Part shown: positions 8,659-15,794 of the stretch, piece by piece
How positions within the stretch are numbered: the first letter of the stretch is position 1
Layout: the number at the start of each line of letters is the position of its first letter
Origin: CAVVWJ01 sp965652025
Lineage (GTDB): Bacteria > Gemmatimonadota > Gemmatimonadetes > Gemmatimonadales > GWC2-71-9
Direction: 5' to 3'
Length of the DNA: 64,000 nucleotides
Assembly (NCBI GenBank): GCA_965652025.1
Contig: CBFGTM010000003.1
Coordinates: 62,001 to 126,000, forward strand
Translations under genes and position numbers: made by a program
The notes under the pieces: model-generated
What the model was told of the DNA's origin: nothing
The model's input: the letters and a program-made list of their open reading frames with translations, nothing else
Database searches by the model: none

Positions 8659-9795
8659 CTAGCGTCCCCCGCTCAACACCTGCTCCAGGATCAGCCAGCG
8701 ATTCATGCCAGCAAACTTCTGGTGCATCTTGGTGCTCGGAGGAGTGCCCCCCTGCTCGTCTTCCTCGATCTGGAGGTCAGCCAGGGCGTCGATGCCGCTC
8801 TTCAGGAACTTCCGCAGCCCCTTTTCCAGCGCCATTCCCGCAGTGCGGAAATTAAAGAGGGTGGAGAACTGCAGAATGAAGCCCAGGTCGGCCAGCTGCT
8901 GGTTGGTAATCAGCGTACCGGCCTTTTTGGCCTTTCCGAAGTAAAGCGAGGGCGACAGGTTGAAGCCCAGCATCTGGTCGGGATAGTACTTGCGAACGCC
9001 CTCGGCGAACTCCTGAGGCTGATCGAGCTCGGTGTTGTTGAACTCGGGCCAGATCACGTCCACACCCAGCTCGGCGGCTTCCCAGGCGTCCTCGACCGCC
9101 ATCTTCACGCCGCCCGGCTCGCGATCGGGAAGGGCGCCGTCGATCGAATCGGTGCGGGCGATGATGACCACATCCACCCCGGTTGCCTGGGATGCAGCCT
9201 TGATCGCCTTCAGCTTGGCCAGCCAGTCCTTTCGAGGAACCAGCACCTTGTTCCGCTTCTGCTTGCCGACGTTGACGATGTGGCCGCAGGTCCGGTTGGC
9301 GGGATCCTGGTTTTCCAGGTGTACGCCCCCCGCACGAGCCCGGATCAGCTCGACCGCCAGGGTGAAGGTCTGGGTAGGGCCACCGAAACCGGCTTCCATG
9401 TCCACGAACGCCGGGGGCGCTTCCAGAACTTCTCTGCCTTCGGTGTCGTAAAAGTGCGTGTTCCGCGCCCCCTCGACCCCCATCCACATCTCGTGGACCA
9501 GCTTGACCATGTCGTGGGAAGCGTAGACCCCGATGTCGGGGAACATGCTCTTGGTGGCCGCGAGCTGCCACCCGCTTCCGTATAGCGCCTTGAAGCCGAG
9601 CCGGGTCATGATGGCCGAGGTAAAGGCGTCATAGGCGCCAGCGGTGTGGAGGTAGGTCTTGCGGTCCCGGGCCTCATGGAGCAGGCGGCGAAGCTTGTCG
9701 GCCGGCTGCTCGGTCTCAGGAGGAGCAAACAGTTTCTGGAGCGCCTCGGCGGGGTAGGCCGCGTTGGCGGAGGCGGGTCGGGTCGCGGTGGCCAT
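8659..9795 (-). CDS. aceA: Isocitrate lyase / PEP mutase superfamily protein, isocitrate-lyase-like
   Basis: The 378-residue protein matches isocitrate lyase along its length: VDMEAGFGG, HLENQ, a catalytic CGH (Cys170-His172), IIARTDS, and FNLSPSLYF where the family has NCSPSFNW. It would cleave isocitrate to glyoxylate and succinate. Two departures matter. The residues before Cys are N-R-T instead of K-K or K-R, and the protein is shorter than the usual 430 or more residues. Methylisocitrate or another 2-hydroxyacid is therefore an alternative substrate. ATG 9795 is preceded by AAGGAGA at seven bases, better placed than a TTG one codon upstream. No malate synthase is in the window. A CRP-like site lies 34 bases upstream. 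Confidence 0.82.
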   Translation of the reverse strand: MATATRPASANAAYPAEALQKLFAPPETEQPADKLRRLLHEARDRKTYLHTAGAYDAFTSAIMTRLGFKALYGSGWQLAATKSMFPDIGVYASHDMVKLVHEMWMGVEGARNTHFYDTEGREVLEAPPAFVDMEAGFGGPTQTFTLAVELIRARAGGVHLENQDPANRTCGHIVNVGKQKRNKVLVPRKDWLAKLKAIKAASQATGVDVVIIARTDSIDGALPDREPGGVKMAVEDAWEAAELGVDVIWPEFNNTELDQPQEFAEGVRKYYPDQMLGFNLSPSLYFGKAKKAGTLITNQQLADLGFILQFSTLFNFRTAGMALEKGLRKFLKSGIDALADLQIEEDEQGGTPPSTKMHQKFAGMNRWLILEQVLSGGR

Positions 9796-9828
9796 CAATT
9801 GGTCTCCTTGGGACGGCGCTGGTCAGCT

Positions 9829-9844
9829 TGTGAAACTATTCACA
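9829..9844. promoter_or_regulatory. CRP/FNR-family operator-like palindrome
   Basis: TGTGAAACTATTCACA is exactly the CRP consensus TGTGA-N6-TCACA, with six-base perfect arms (TGTGAA/TTCACA). It lies 34 bases before the lyase start and about 80 bases before the divergent extended -10 element, so it could act on either gene. The protein that binds it is not in the window. Confidence 0.6.
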
Positions 9845-9920
9845 TGATAATGCCCGCACCGGAATCTCGCCAGGCGGGCCGCGTCTGCCAATCGGCGCAA
9901 TCCCTTGCAGCCGTGGCTGC

Positions 9921-9929
9921 TGCTATACT
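9921..9929 (+). promoter_or_regulatory. Extended -10 promoter element before the wlbA-rml genes
   Basis: TGCTATACT fits the extended -10 pattern TGnTATAnT with five of six hexamer bases. It lies 30 bases before ATG 9959, leaving a normal leader. A TTGCAG at 9905 is too close to be its -35. This placement argues against a TTG start at 9905. Confidence 0.5.
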
Positions 9930-9958
9930 TCCCCGCCAGCGTGGAGACCCCCGGACCG

Positions 9959-11020
9959 ATGTTCATCACCAAGCCCTTCGTCACGGACCGGCGCATCCGG
10001 TTCGCGCTGGTGGGGTGTGGCCGGATTTCGGCCAACCACTTCACGGCAATCGAAAAGCACGCCGACCGCGCCGAGCTGGTGGGGATCTGTGATATCGATC
10101 CCCTAGCCCTCCAGAAGGCACAGGACGGGACCGGGGCACCGGGGTTCAGGTCCCTCGACGCCCTCCTCGCCGGGACCGATGCCGACGTGGTCATTCTCGC
10201 CACCCCGAGCGGGCTCCACGCTGACCAGACGGTCCAGGTGGCCGAGGCGGGACGGCATGTCATGACCGAGAAGCCGATGGCCACCAGCTGGCAGGATGGC
10301 AAGCGGATGGTCCATGCCTGCGATGTGGCCGGGGTTCACCTGTTCGTGGTGAAGCAGAACCGGCGCAATGCCACCCTGCAGTTGCTCAAGCGAGCAATGG
10401 AGAAGGGCCGGTTCGGCCGGATCTACATGGTGAACATCAATGTTTTCTGGAGCCGGCCCCAGTCGTATTACGACAGCGCACCGTGGCGCGGCACCTGGGA
10501 GTTCGACGGCGGTGCCTTCATGAACCAGGCGAGTCACTACGTGGATCTCCTCGACTGGCTCATCGGACCGGTCGAAAGCGTGCAGGCCTACACGGCCACG
10601 CTGGAGCGCAACATCCAGGTGGAGGACACCGGTGTGGTCAGCATCCGCTGGCGGACCGGCGCACTCGGCTCGATGAACGTCACCATGCTGACCTACCCGA
10701 AGAATCTGGAAGGCTCCATCACGATCATCGGCGAAAAGGGCACCGCCCGAGTTGGCGGCGTCGCGGTGAATCGGATCGATCACTGGGAGTTTGCCGACCA
10801 GGATCCCGACGACGAGCACATCGAGGAGGCCAGCTACGAAACCACCTCGGTGTACGGTTTTGGTCATCCACTCTACTACGACAACGTGATCAAGTCCCTC
10901 CGGGGCGAAGCCAAGCCGGACACCGATGGGCGCGAAGGTTTGCACTCGCTCGAGATCCTCATCGCCACGTACCTCTCCGCCCGGGATGGCCGGCGGGTGG
11001 CCCTGCCGCTGGAGTACTGA
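9959..11020 (+). CDS. wlbA: Gfo/Idh/MocA dehydrogenase, WlbA/WbpB-like UDP-GlcNAc-uronate 3-dehydrogenase
   Basis: The 353-residue protein has a Rossmann start (ALVGCGRIS) and the EKPMATS motif of the family. Long blocks recall WlbA/WbpB: VKQNRRN, GRIYMVNINVFWSRPQ, GGAFMNQASHYVDLLDWL and TSVYGFGHPLYYDN. WlbA oxidises the 3-position of UDP-N-acetylglucosaminuronate with NAD, the first step to 2,3-diamino-uronic acids. The companion aminotransferase and acetyltransferase are not in the window. It is first in the plus-strand polysaccharide arm, 15 bases before rmlA. Start ATG 9959 is chosen because an extended -10 lies inside the longer frame. Substrate is inferred from similarity recalled by eye. 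Confidence 0.8.
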   Translation: MFITKPFVTDRRIRFALVGCGRISANHFTAIEKHADRAELVGICDIDPLALQKAQDGTGAPGFRSLDALLAGTDADVVILATPSGLHADQTVQVAEAGRHVMTEKPMATSWQDGKRMVHACDVAGVHLFVVKQNRRNATLQLLKRAMEKGRFGRIYMVNINVFWSRPQSYYDSAPWRGTWEFDGGAFMNQASHYVDLLDWLIGPVESVQAYTATLERNIQVEDTGVVSIRWRTGALGSMNVTMLTYPKNLEGSITIIGEKGTARVGGVAVNRIDHWEFADQDPDDEHIEEASYETTSVYGFGHPLYYDNVIKSLRGEAKPDTDGREGLHSLEILIATYLSARDGRRVALPLEY

Positions 11021-11035
11021 GTTGTCGGACCCCTC

Positions 11036-11935
11036 ATGAGTCCCGCCACCGCCACGCGGAAGGGGATCATTCTTGCTGGCGGGACGGGGACTCGCCTCCA
11101 CCCGGTGACTCGCGCGGTCAGCAAGCAGCTCCTTCCCATCTACGACAAGCCGATGGTGTACTACCCACTCTCGACCCTGATGCTGGGCGAGGTCCGGGAT
11201 GTGCTTCTCATTTCCACTTCCCAGGATCTCCCCGCCTTCCGCCAGCTGCTGGGCGATGGGAGTCAGTGGGGACTCGATATCAGCTACGCCGAACAGCCTT
11301 CGCCCGACGGGCTGGCGCAGGCGTTCCTGATTGGCCGCGACTTCATCGGACGGGACCTGTCCTGCCTGGTACTGGGCGATAACATTTTCTACGGTCACGA
11401 GCTCAGTCACACGCTGCAGCGGGCCTCCCGCCGCACTCGAGGTGCCACGATCTTCGGGTACCACGTCCAGAATCCGAGCGCCTACGGAGTGGTTGAATTT
11501 GACTCGCAGGGGAAGGCGGTCAGCATTGTGGAGAAGCCTCAGCGGCCCCGTTCGAGCTATGCCGTGACCGGGCTCTACTTCTACGACAATCGCGTGGTCG
11601 ATATCGCCGGAGAGATCCGTCCGTCAGCCCGGGGTGAGCTGGAGATCACCGATGTCAACTCAGCCTACCTTAAGCTGGGCGAGTTGACGGTCGAGCGGCT
11701 GGGGCGGGGCACTGCCTGGCTCGACACCGGAACGCACGAGTCTCTGCTTCAGGCATCGTTGTTCATCGAGACCATCGAGCAGAGACAGGGATTGAAGATC
11801 GCTTGCCCGGAGGAGATTGCGTATCGGATGGGCTACATCGATGCCGCTCAGGTGGAACGCCTGGCCGATCCGTTGGGCAAGACCGGGTACGGACAGTACC
11901 TTCGCCGGCTGATAGAGGAGCAGCCGCAGCGGTGA
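11036..11935 (+). CDS. rmlA: Glucose-1-phosphate thymidylyltransferase
   Basis: This is a 299-residue sugar nucleotidyltransferase with the signature LAGGTGTRLHPVT, followed by KQLLPIYDKPMVYYPL and LGDNIFYGHEL, all diagnostic of RmlA. It makes dTDP-glucose from dTTP and glucose 1-phosphate, committing carbon to dTDP-L-rhamnose. It is first of four overlapping rml genes. Its stop overlaps the rmlC GTG. Length matches the short RmlA class, without the C-terminal extension of RffH-like relatives. Confidence 0.96.
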   Translation: MSPATATRKGIILAGGTGTRLHPVTRAVSKQLLPIYDKPMVYYPLSTLMLGEVRDVLLISTSQDLPAFRQLLGDGSQWGLDISYAEQPSPDGLAQAFLIGRDFIGRDLSCLVLGDNIFYGHELSHTLQRASRRTRGATIFGYHVQNPSAYGVVEFDSQGKAVSIVEKPQRPRSSYAVTGLYFYDNRVVDIAGEIRPSARGELEITDVNSAYLKLGELTVERLGRGTAWLDTGTHESLLQASLFIETIEQRQGLKIACPEEIAYRMGYIDAAQVERLADPLGKTGYGQYLRRLIEEQPQR

Positions 11936-12477
11936 AGGTGACGAAGACCCAGATCCCTGATGTATTGCTGCTCGAACCTTCGGTCCACCGAGATACCCGG
12001 GGCTACTTTCTGGAGAGCTGGCGGGAAGACAGGCTGCGGGCCATCGGTATCCAGCACCACTTTGTCCAGGACAATCACAGCTACTCCGTCCGGGGGACTC
12101 TGCGAGGCCTGCACTACCAGCTCGGCACGCCGCAGGGCAAGTTGGTGCGGGTGGTCACCGGTACGGTTTTCGATGTGGCAGTGGACCTGCGACGTTCCTC
12201 GCCTACGTTCGGCTGCTGGGTGAGCGAGACGCTCGAAGCCTCCGAGCACCGCCAGTTGTGGATTCCTCCAGGATTTGCGCATGGGTTTTACACCTTGAGC
12301 GATTCGGCGGATCTGCTGTACAAGTGCACCGCGTACTACACCCCTGCGGACGACCGGACGCTCCGATGGGATGACCCGGACCTTGCCATCCCATGGCCCC
12401 TACTGGAGACGCCGCCGACACTGTCCCCCAAGGATGCCGCTGCGCCCCCACTTCGGGACGCACCGACCTACCCGTGA
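11932..12477 (+). CDS. rmlC: dTDP-4-dehydrorhamnose 3,5-epimerase
   Basis: The 181-residue cupin has the RmlC pattern: RDTRGYFLES near residue 20, the catalytic RGLHYQ with its histidine, VFDVAVDLRRSSPT, and WIPPGFAHGFYTLSD. It epimerises C3 and C5 of the 4-keto sugar. The frame is open far upstream into rmlA, but GTG at 11932 gives the family N-terminus and a GTGA overlap with the rmlA stop. The C-terminus overlaps rmlD by four bases. Confidence 0.95.
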   Translation: MKVTKTQIPDVLLLEPSVHRDTRGYFLESWREDRLRAIGIQHHFVQDNHSYSVRGTLRGLHYQLGTPQGKLVRVVTGTVFDVAVDLRRSSPTFGCWVSETLEASEHRQLWIPPGFAHGFYTLSDSADLLYKCTAYYTPADDRTLRWDDPDLAIPWPLLETPPTLSPKDAAAPPLRDAPTYP

Positions 12478-13355
12478 GCACGCGGGGTAAAGTGCTGATC
12501 ACCGGAGCCGGAGGTCAGCTGGGCCGCGAGCTGCTGGCGAGGGTGCCCCCGGAGTGGGCCGTGGTTGCCTGTACCTCCCGAGACCTGGACATCAGCGACC
12601 GGCCGGCCGTGGAGCGCGTGCTCTCCGCCGTGCGTCCGTCGGCAGTCATCAACACCGCTGCGTTTACCCGGGTGGATGATGCCGAGCAGGAGGCGAGTCG
12701 CGCCCACGCCGTGAACGCGGAGGGTGCGGGCAACGTCGCGTGGGGAGCCCGGCAGAGTGGCGCGCGGCTGATTCAGGTCTCGACCGATTTCGTATTCGAT
12801 GGGAAACAGGGGCACCCGTACGCTCCGGGGGATCCTCCCTGTCCGCTCGGTGTGTATGGCCGAACCAAGCTTGCCGGCGAGGAGCTGATCCGTGAGTACA
12901 CCGGTGGCGCTGCCCTGATCGTTCGAACGGCCTGGGTGTATGCCGCACACGGCCACAACTTCGTGCACACCATGCTGGGGCTCATGCGCGACCGGGAGTC
13001 GGTCGATGTGGTGGCGGATCAGGTAGGTACTCCCACCTGGGCCAGAAGCCTGGCGCGCGCGCTCTGGGTCGCCGTCGGCCGATCGGACCTCAATGGAGTG
13101 CTGCATTGGACCGATGCGGGCGTGGCCAGCTGGTATGACTTCGCTGTCGCTATTCAGGAGGAAGCCCAGGCCATCGGATTGCTGCAGCGCCCGGCAAGCG
13201 TCCGCGCCATCCGAACTCAGGACTACCGCACCGTGTCGCCCCGGCCGCCGTATAGTGTGCTCGACAAGTCCGCCGGATGGGCGGCGCTCGGCGGGCCAGC
13301 GCCTCACTGGAGAGCCAACCTCCGTTTGATGCTCAGAGAGCTCAACCGTGAGTAA
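12474..13355 (+). CDS. rmlD: dTDP-4-dehydrorhamnose reductase
   Basis: The 293-residue NAD(P)-dependent SDR has ITGAGGQLGREL at the N-terminus, INTAAFTRVDDAE, STDFVFDG and the catalytic YGRTK, all typical of RmlD. It reduces the 4-keto intermediate to dTDP-L-rhamnose. The frame extends upstream, but GTG 12474, in GTGA overlap with the rmlC stop, places the Rossmann motif at the usual distance from the N-terminus. It overlaps rmlB by eight bases. Confidence 0.95.
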   Translation: MSTRGKVLITGAGGQLGRELLARVPPEWAVVACTSRDLDISDRPAVERVLSAVRPSAVINTAAFTRVDDAEQEASRAHAVNAEGAGNVAWGARQSGARLIQVSTDFVFDGKQGHPYAPGDPPCPLGVYGRTKLAGEELIREYTGGAALIVRTAWVYAAHGHNFVHTMLGLMRDRESVDVVADQVGTPTWARSLARALWVAVGRSDLNGVLHWTDAGVASWYDFAVAIQEEAQAIGLLQRPASVRAIRTQDYRTVSPRPPYSVLDKSAGWAALGGPAPHWRANLRLMLRELNRE

Positions 13356-14469
13356 TCTGTTGGTGACCGGGGGCGCCGGCTTCATTGGAGCCAACTTCGT
13401 CTACTATTGGCTCGAGCATCACCCGGACGATCATCTGATCGTACTGGACGCCCTCACCTACGCCGGCAATCTAGGAAGCCTGACCTCGGTAATACAGCGA
13501 CCCGGGCTCACCTTCGTCCATGGTGACATCCGCAATCGGGAACTGGTGGAGATACTGCTCCGGCGGCACGAGATTACCATCATCGTGCACTTCGCCGCCG
13601 AGTCACATGTCGACCGATCCATCCAGGGTCCCGAAGACTTTCTCCAGACCAACGTGATGGGTACCCACCAGCTCCTCCAGGCTGCTCGGGAGGTGTGGCT
13701 CAACGAAGGTCTGGCGGCAAGCCCGCGCTTTCACAACGTATCGACCGATGAAGTGTACGGCTCGCTCGCACCGGCCGATCCGGCCTTCACCGAGTCGACT
13801 TCCTATGCTCCTAATTCGCCCTATGCCGCCAGCAAGGCCGCGGCGGACCACTTGGTGCGCGCATACCATCACACGTACGGGCTGCCCGTCACCACCAGCA
13901 ACTGCTCCAACAACTACGGACCGTATCAATTCCCCGAGAAACTCATTCCCCTGATGCTGGTCAATTTACTGGATGGAAAGCAATTGCCGGTCTACGGCGA
14001 CGGGCTGAACGTCCGGGACTGGCTCTATGTGGAGGACCACTGCCGGGCGCTGGACCGGGTGCTCTCCAGCGGGCTTCTCGGTGAGACGTACAACATCGGG
14101 GGCCGGAACGAATGGAAGAACATCGATATCGTCCGCGTATTGTGTCGGCTGGTGGATGAGGCGTTCGCCGGCGATCGGGACCTGGCTCGCCGCTTCCCCC
14201 GGTGTCCCGCGGCGATCGGGCGTAGGTGTGAAGAGCTGATCAGCTTTGTTCGGGATCGGCCCGGGCACGACCGGCGATACGCGATAGATAGCACTAAGAT
14301 CGAACGGGAGCTGGGGTTCTCACCCCAGGAGAGTTTTGAAAGCGGTATTCGTAAGACCCTGGCCTGGTATCTCACCCACGAGGCGTGGTGGCGAGGCGTG
14401 ATGGACGGCAGCTACCGGGAATGGATGCTGGCGAACTATGGGCCGGCCGCAATGCCGAATACGAGATAG
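13348..14469 (+). CDS. rmlB: dTDP-glucose 4,6-dehydratase
   Basis: The 373-residue extended SDR shows TGGAGFIGANF, LDALTYAGN, HFAAESHVDRSI, STDEVYGSL and the catalytic YAASK, the full RmlB set. It converts dTDP-glucose to the 4-keto-6-deoxy sugar. With rmlA, rmlC and rmlD it completes the rhamnose donor pathway. The order A-C-D-B is compact with overlaps throughout. The gene after it is a GT2 of the rhamnosyltransferase type, in keeping with use of this donor. Confidence 0.96.
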   Translation: MSNLLVTGGAGFIGANFVYYWLEHHPDDHLIVLDALTYAGNLGSLTSVIQRPGLTFVHGDIRNRELVEILLRRHEITIIVHFAAESHVDRSIQGPEDFLQTNVMGTHQLLQAAREVWLNEGLAASPRFHNVSTDEVYGSLAPADPAFTESTSYAPNSPYAASKAAADHLVRAYHHTYGLPVTTSNCSNNYGPYQFPEKLIPLMLVNLLDGKQLPVYGDGLNVRDWLYVEDHCRALDRVLSSGLLGETYNIGGRNEWKNIDIVRVLCRLVDEAFAGDRDLARRFPRCPAAIGRRCEELISFVRDRPGHDRRYAIDSTKIERELGFSPQESFESGIRKTLAWYLTHEAWWRGVMDGSYREWMLANYGPAAMPNTR

Positions 14470-14483
14470 GCGCGCGCTGCGGC

Positions 14484-15482
14484 ATGGCCCTGCGTCCGCT
14501 CACGATAGTCCTGAGCAGCTACAACGGTGCGAAATTTCTCCCTCAGCAAATCGAAAGCCTGCGGGGACAGACCTGCACCGACTGGTCCTTGCTGATCCGG
14601 GACGACGGATCGGCTGACGGGACTCAGCAGCTTCTCCAATCTCTGGCACAGGCTGATTCCCGCATCACCATTGTGAGCGACCGCCTAGGCAACCTGGGTC
14701 CGGCGGCGAGCTTCGGAGCGTTGCTGGAGCAGGCCTACAGAGGCGGCGCCCAGTACGTGGCGTTGGCCGACCAGGACGATGTTTGGATGCCGGAGAAGCT
14801 GGACCGGCAGCTCGAGCTGCTGCGCAGCAAAGAGGCTGCTGCGGGGACCACGGTACCGCTCCTGGTGCACTCCGACCTGGCGGTAGTGGATCAAGACCTC
14901 GAGCCGGTTCACCCATCCTTCCTGAACTTCGAGCACCTCAGCCACATAGCGGAGTGGCCAATCGGCACGCTACTGGTTCAGAACTTCGTTACCGGCTGCT
15001 CTACCCTGGTGAATCGCGCGCTGCTCGGGATCGCGCTACCGATCCCATCTGCGGCCCTCATGCACGACTGGTGGCTCGCCCTCTGTGCAGCATGCTACGG
15101 CACCATATCGTACCTGCCGGAGCCCACCGTGCAGTATCGGCAGCACGGTGGCAACACTCTGGGCTCGAAGGGTTGGCTCCCCGCCTTCATGGCGTCCCTG
15201 CGCAGCCCCGGCACATGGTGGACAGTCGCTGGGCACCATCTCGACAGCGCGCTGCGCCAGGCCCAGTCGCTGCAGGAACGTCTGGAAGAGAAACCGGGCG
15301 GGATTCCCGATGCCCGGGAAGCCGTGGGCGAGTGGTGCCGCGCCCTGGAGTACGGATCAGTCCTCGATCGTTTGCGGGCCGCGCACCGGTATCGAATCCG
15401 TCCCCTCACCCTGCTCCCATTTCCCGTCCGGTTCTATCTGCGTCTAGCACTCCGCACTCGCGGGGCTCCAGCTGCCCGCTAG
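14484..15482 (+). CDS. Family 2 glycosyltransferase, rhamnosyltransferase-like
   Basis: This 332-residue GT-A protein starts LTIVLSSYNGAKFLPQQIES, has the metal-site region LADQDDVWMPEKL, and matches the RgpB/RfbN-type subgroup that often transfers rhamnose. A second hydrophobic patch sits near the C-terminus. ATG 14484 is used; an upstream in-frame start inside rmlB would add a non-conserved tail. It closes the rml string, 15 bases after rmlB. The acceptor and exact donor are not determinable, and rhamnose is an inference from context and subgroup. Confidence 0.82.
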   Translation: MALRPLTIVLSSYNGAKFLPQQIESLRGQTCTDWSLLIRDDGSADGTQQLLQSLAQADSRITIVSDRLGNLGPAASFGALLEQAYRGGAQYVALADQDDVWMPEKLDRQLELLRSKEAAAGTTVPLLVHSDLAVVDQDLEPVHPSFLNFEHLSHIAEWPIGTLLVQNFVTGCSTLVNRALLGIALPIPSAALMHDWWLALCAACYGTISYLPEPTVQYRQHGGNTLGSKGWLPAFMASLRSPGTWWTVAGHHLDSALRQAQSLQERLEEKPGGIPDAREAVGEWCRALEYGSVLDRLRAAHRYRIRPLTLLPFPVRFYLRLALRTRGAPAAR

Positions 15483-15794
15483 GACCGAGGTGTTCTCGTA
15501 GCCGTGTCCGGCTGACTCAGCCGGCGACCTCGAACGGAGATTTCCTCCCCAGCCGATTCTGTCTCTGGAACGTCGGGCCCGAATCTGCGGAGATCCGTAG
15601 GGTTGCACGACACATGGATTTGGCTATGGTTCGCGCAGGCGCAACCGGTTGCAGCTGTGCCGGTGCAAATGTTAGCACCAATTGGCGCATGTCTTGCAGT
15701 CGGGCGAGGTTAGACCCGACGGCTGCATCACAGGATCTTGAAACTAGGGGCTCCGGACTGTGGTGATTCCCCCATCCCACACGGAACTGAAGTC
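15483..15794. other. 312-base gap with several inverted repeats before the sugar transferase
   Basis: No gene is seen here. The interval holds CCGGCTGA/TCAGCCGG (15508-15524), the 12-base palindrome GCAACCGGTTGC (15641-15652), GGTGC/GCACC arms (15662-15679), CCAATTGG (15678-15685), and a GTCGGG/CCCGAC hairpin (15699-15720) that can be extended by GCAG/CTGC. None has a proper T tract. The cluster looks like an operator or structured leader region for the downstream transcript. Confidence 0.5.

Noticed and set aside
8722..9585. A long open frame on the plus strand over the lyase gene (287 codons).
   Set aside because: It is antisense to a clearly conserved enzyme, has no family motif, and reflects GC-rich codon bias.
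10103..11464. A 453-codon open frame on the minus strand over wlbA and rmlA.
   Set aside because: It spans two conserved genes on the other strand with no recognisable motif.
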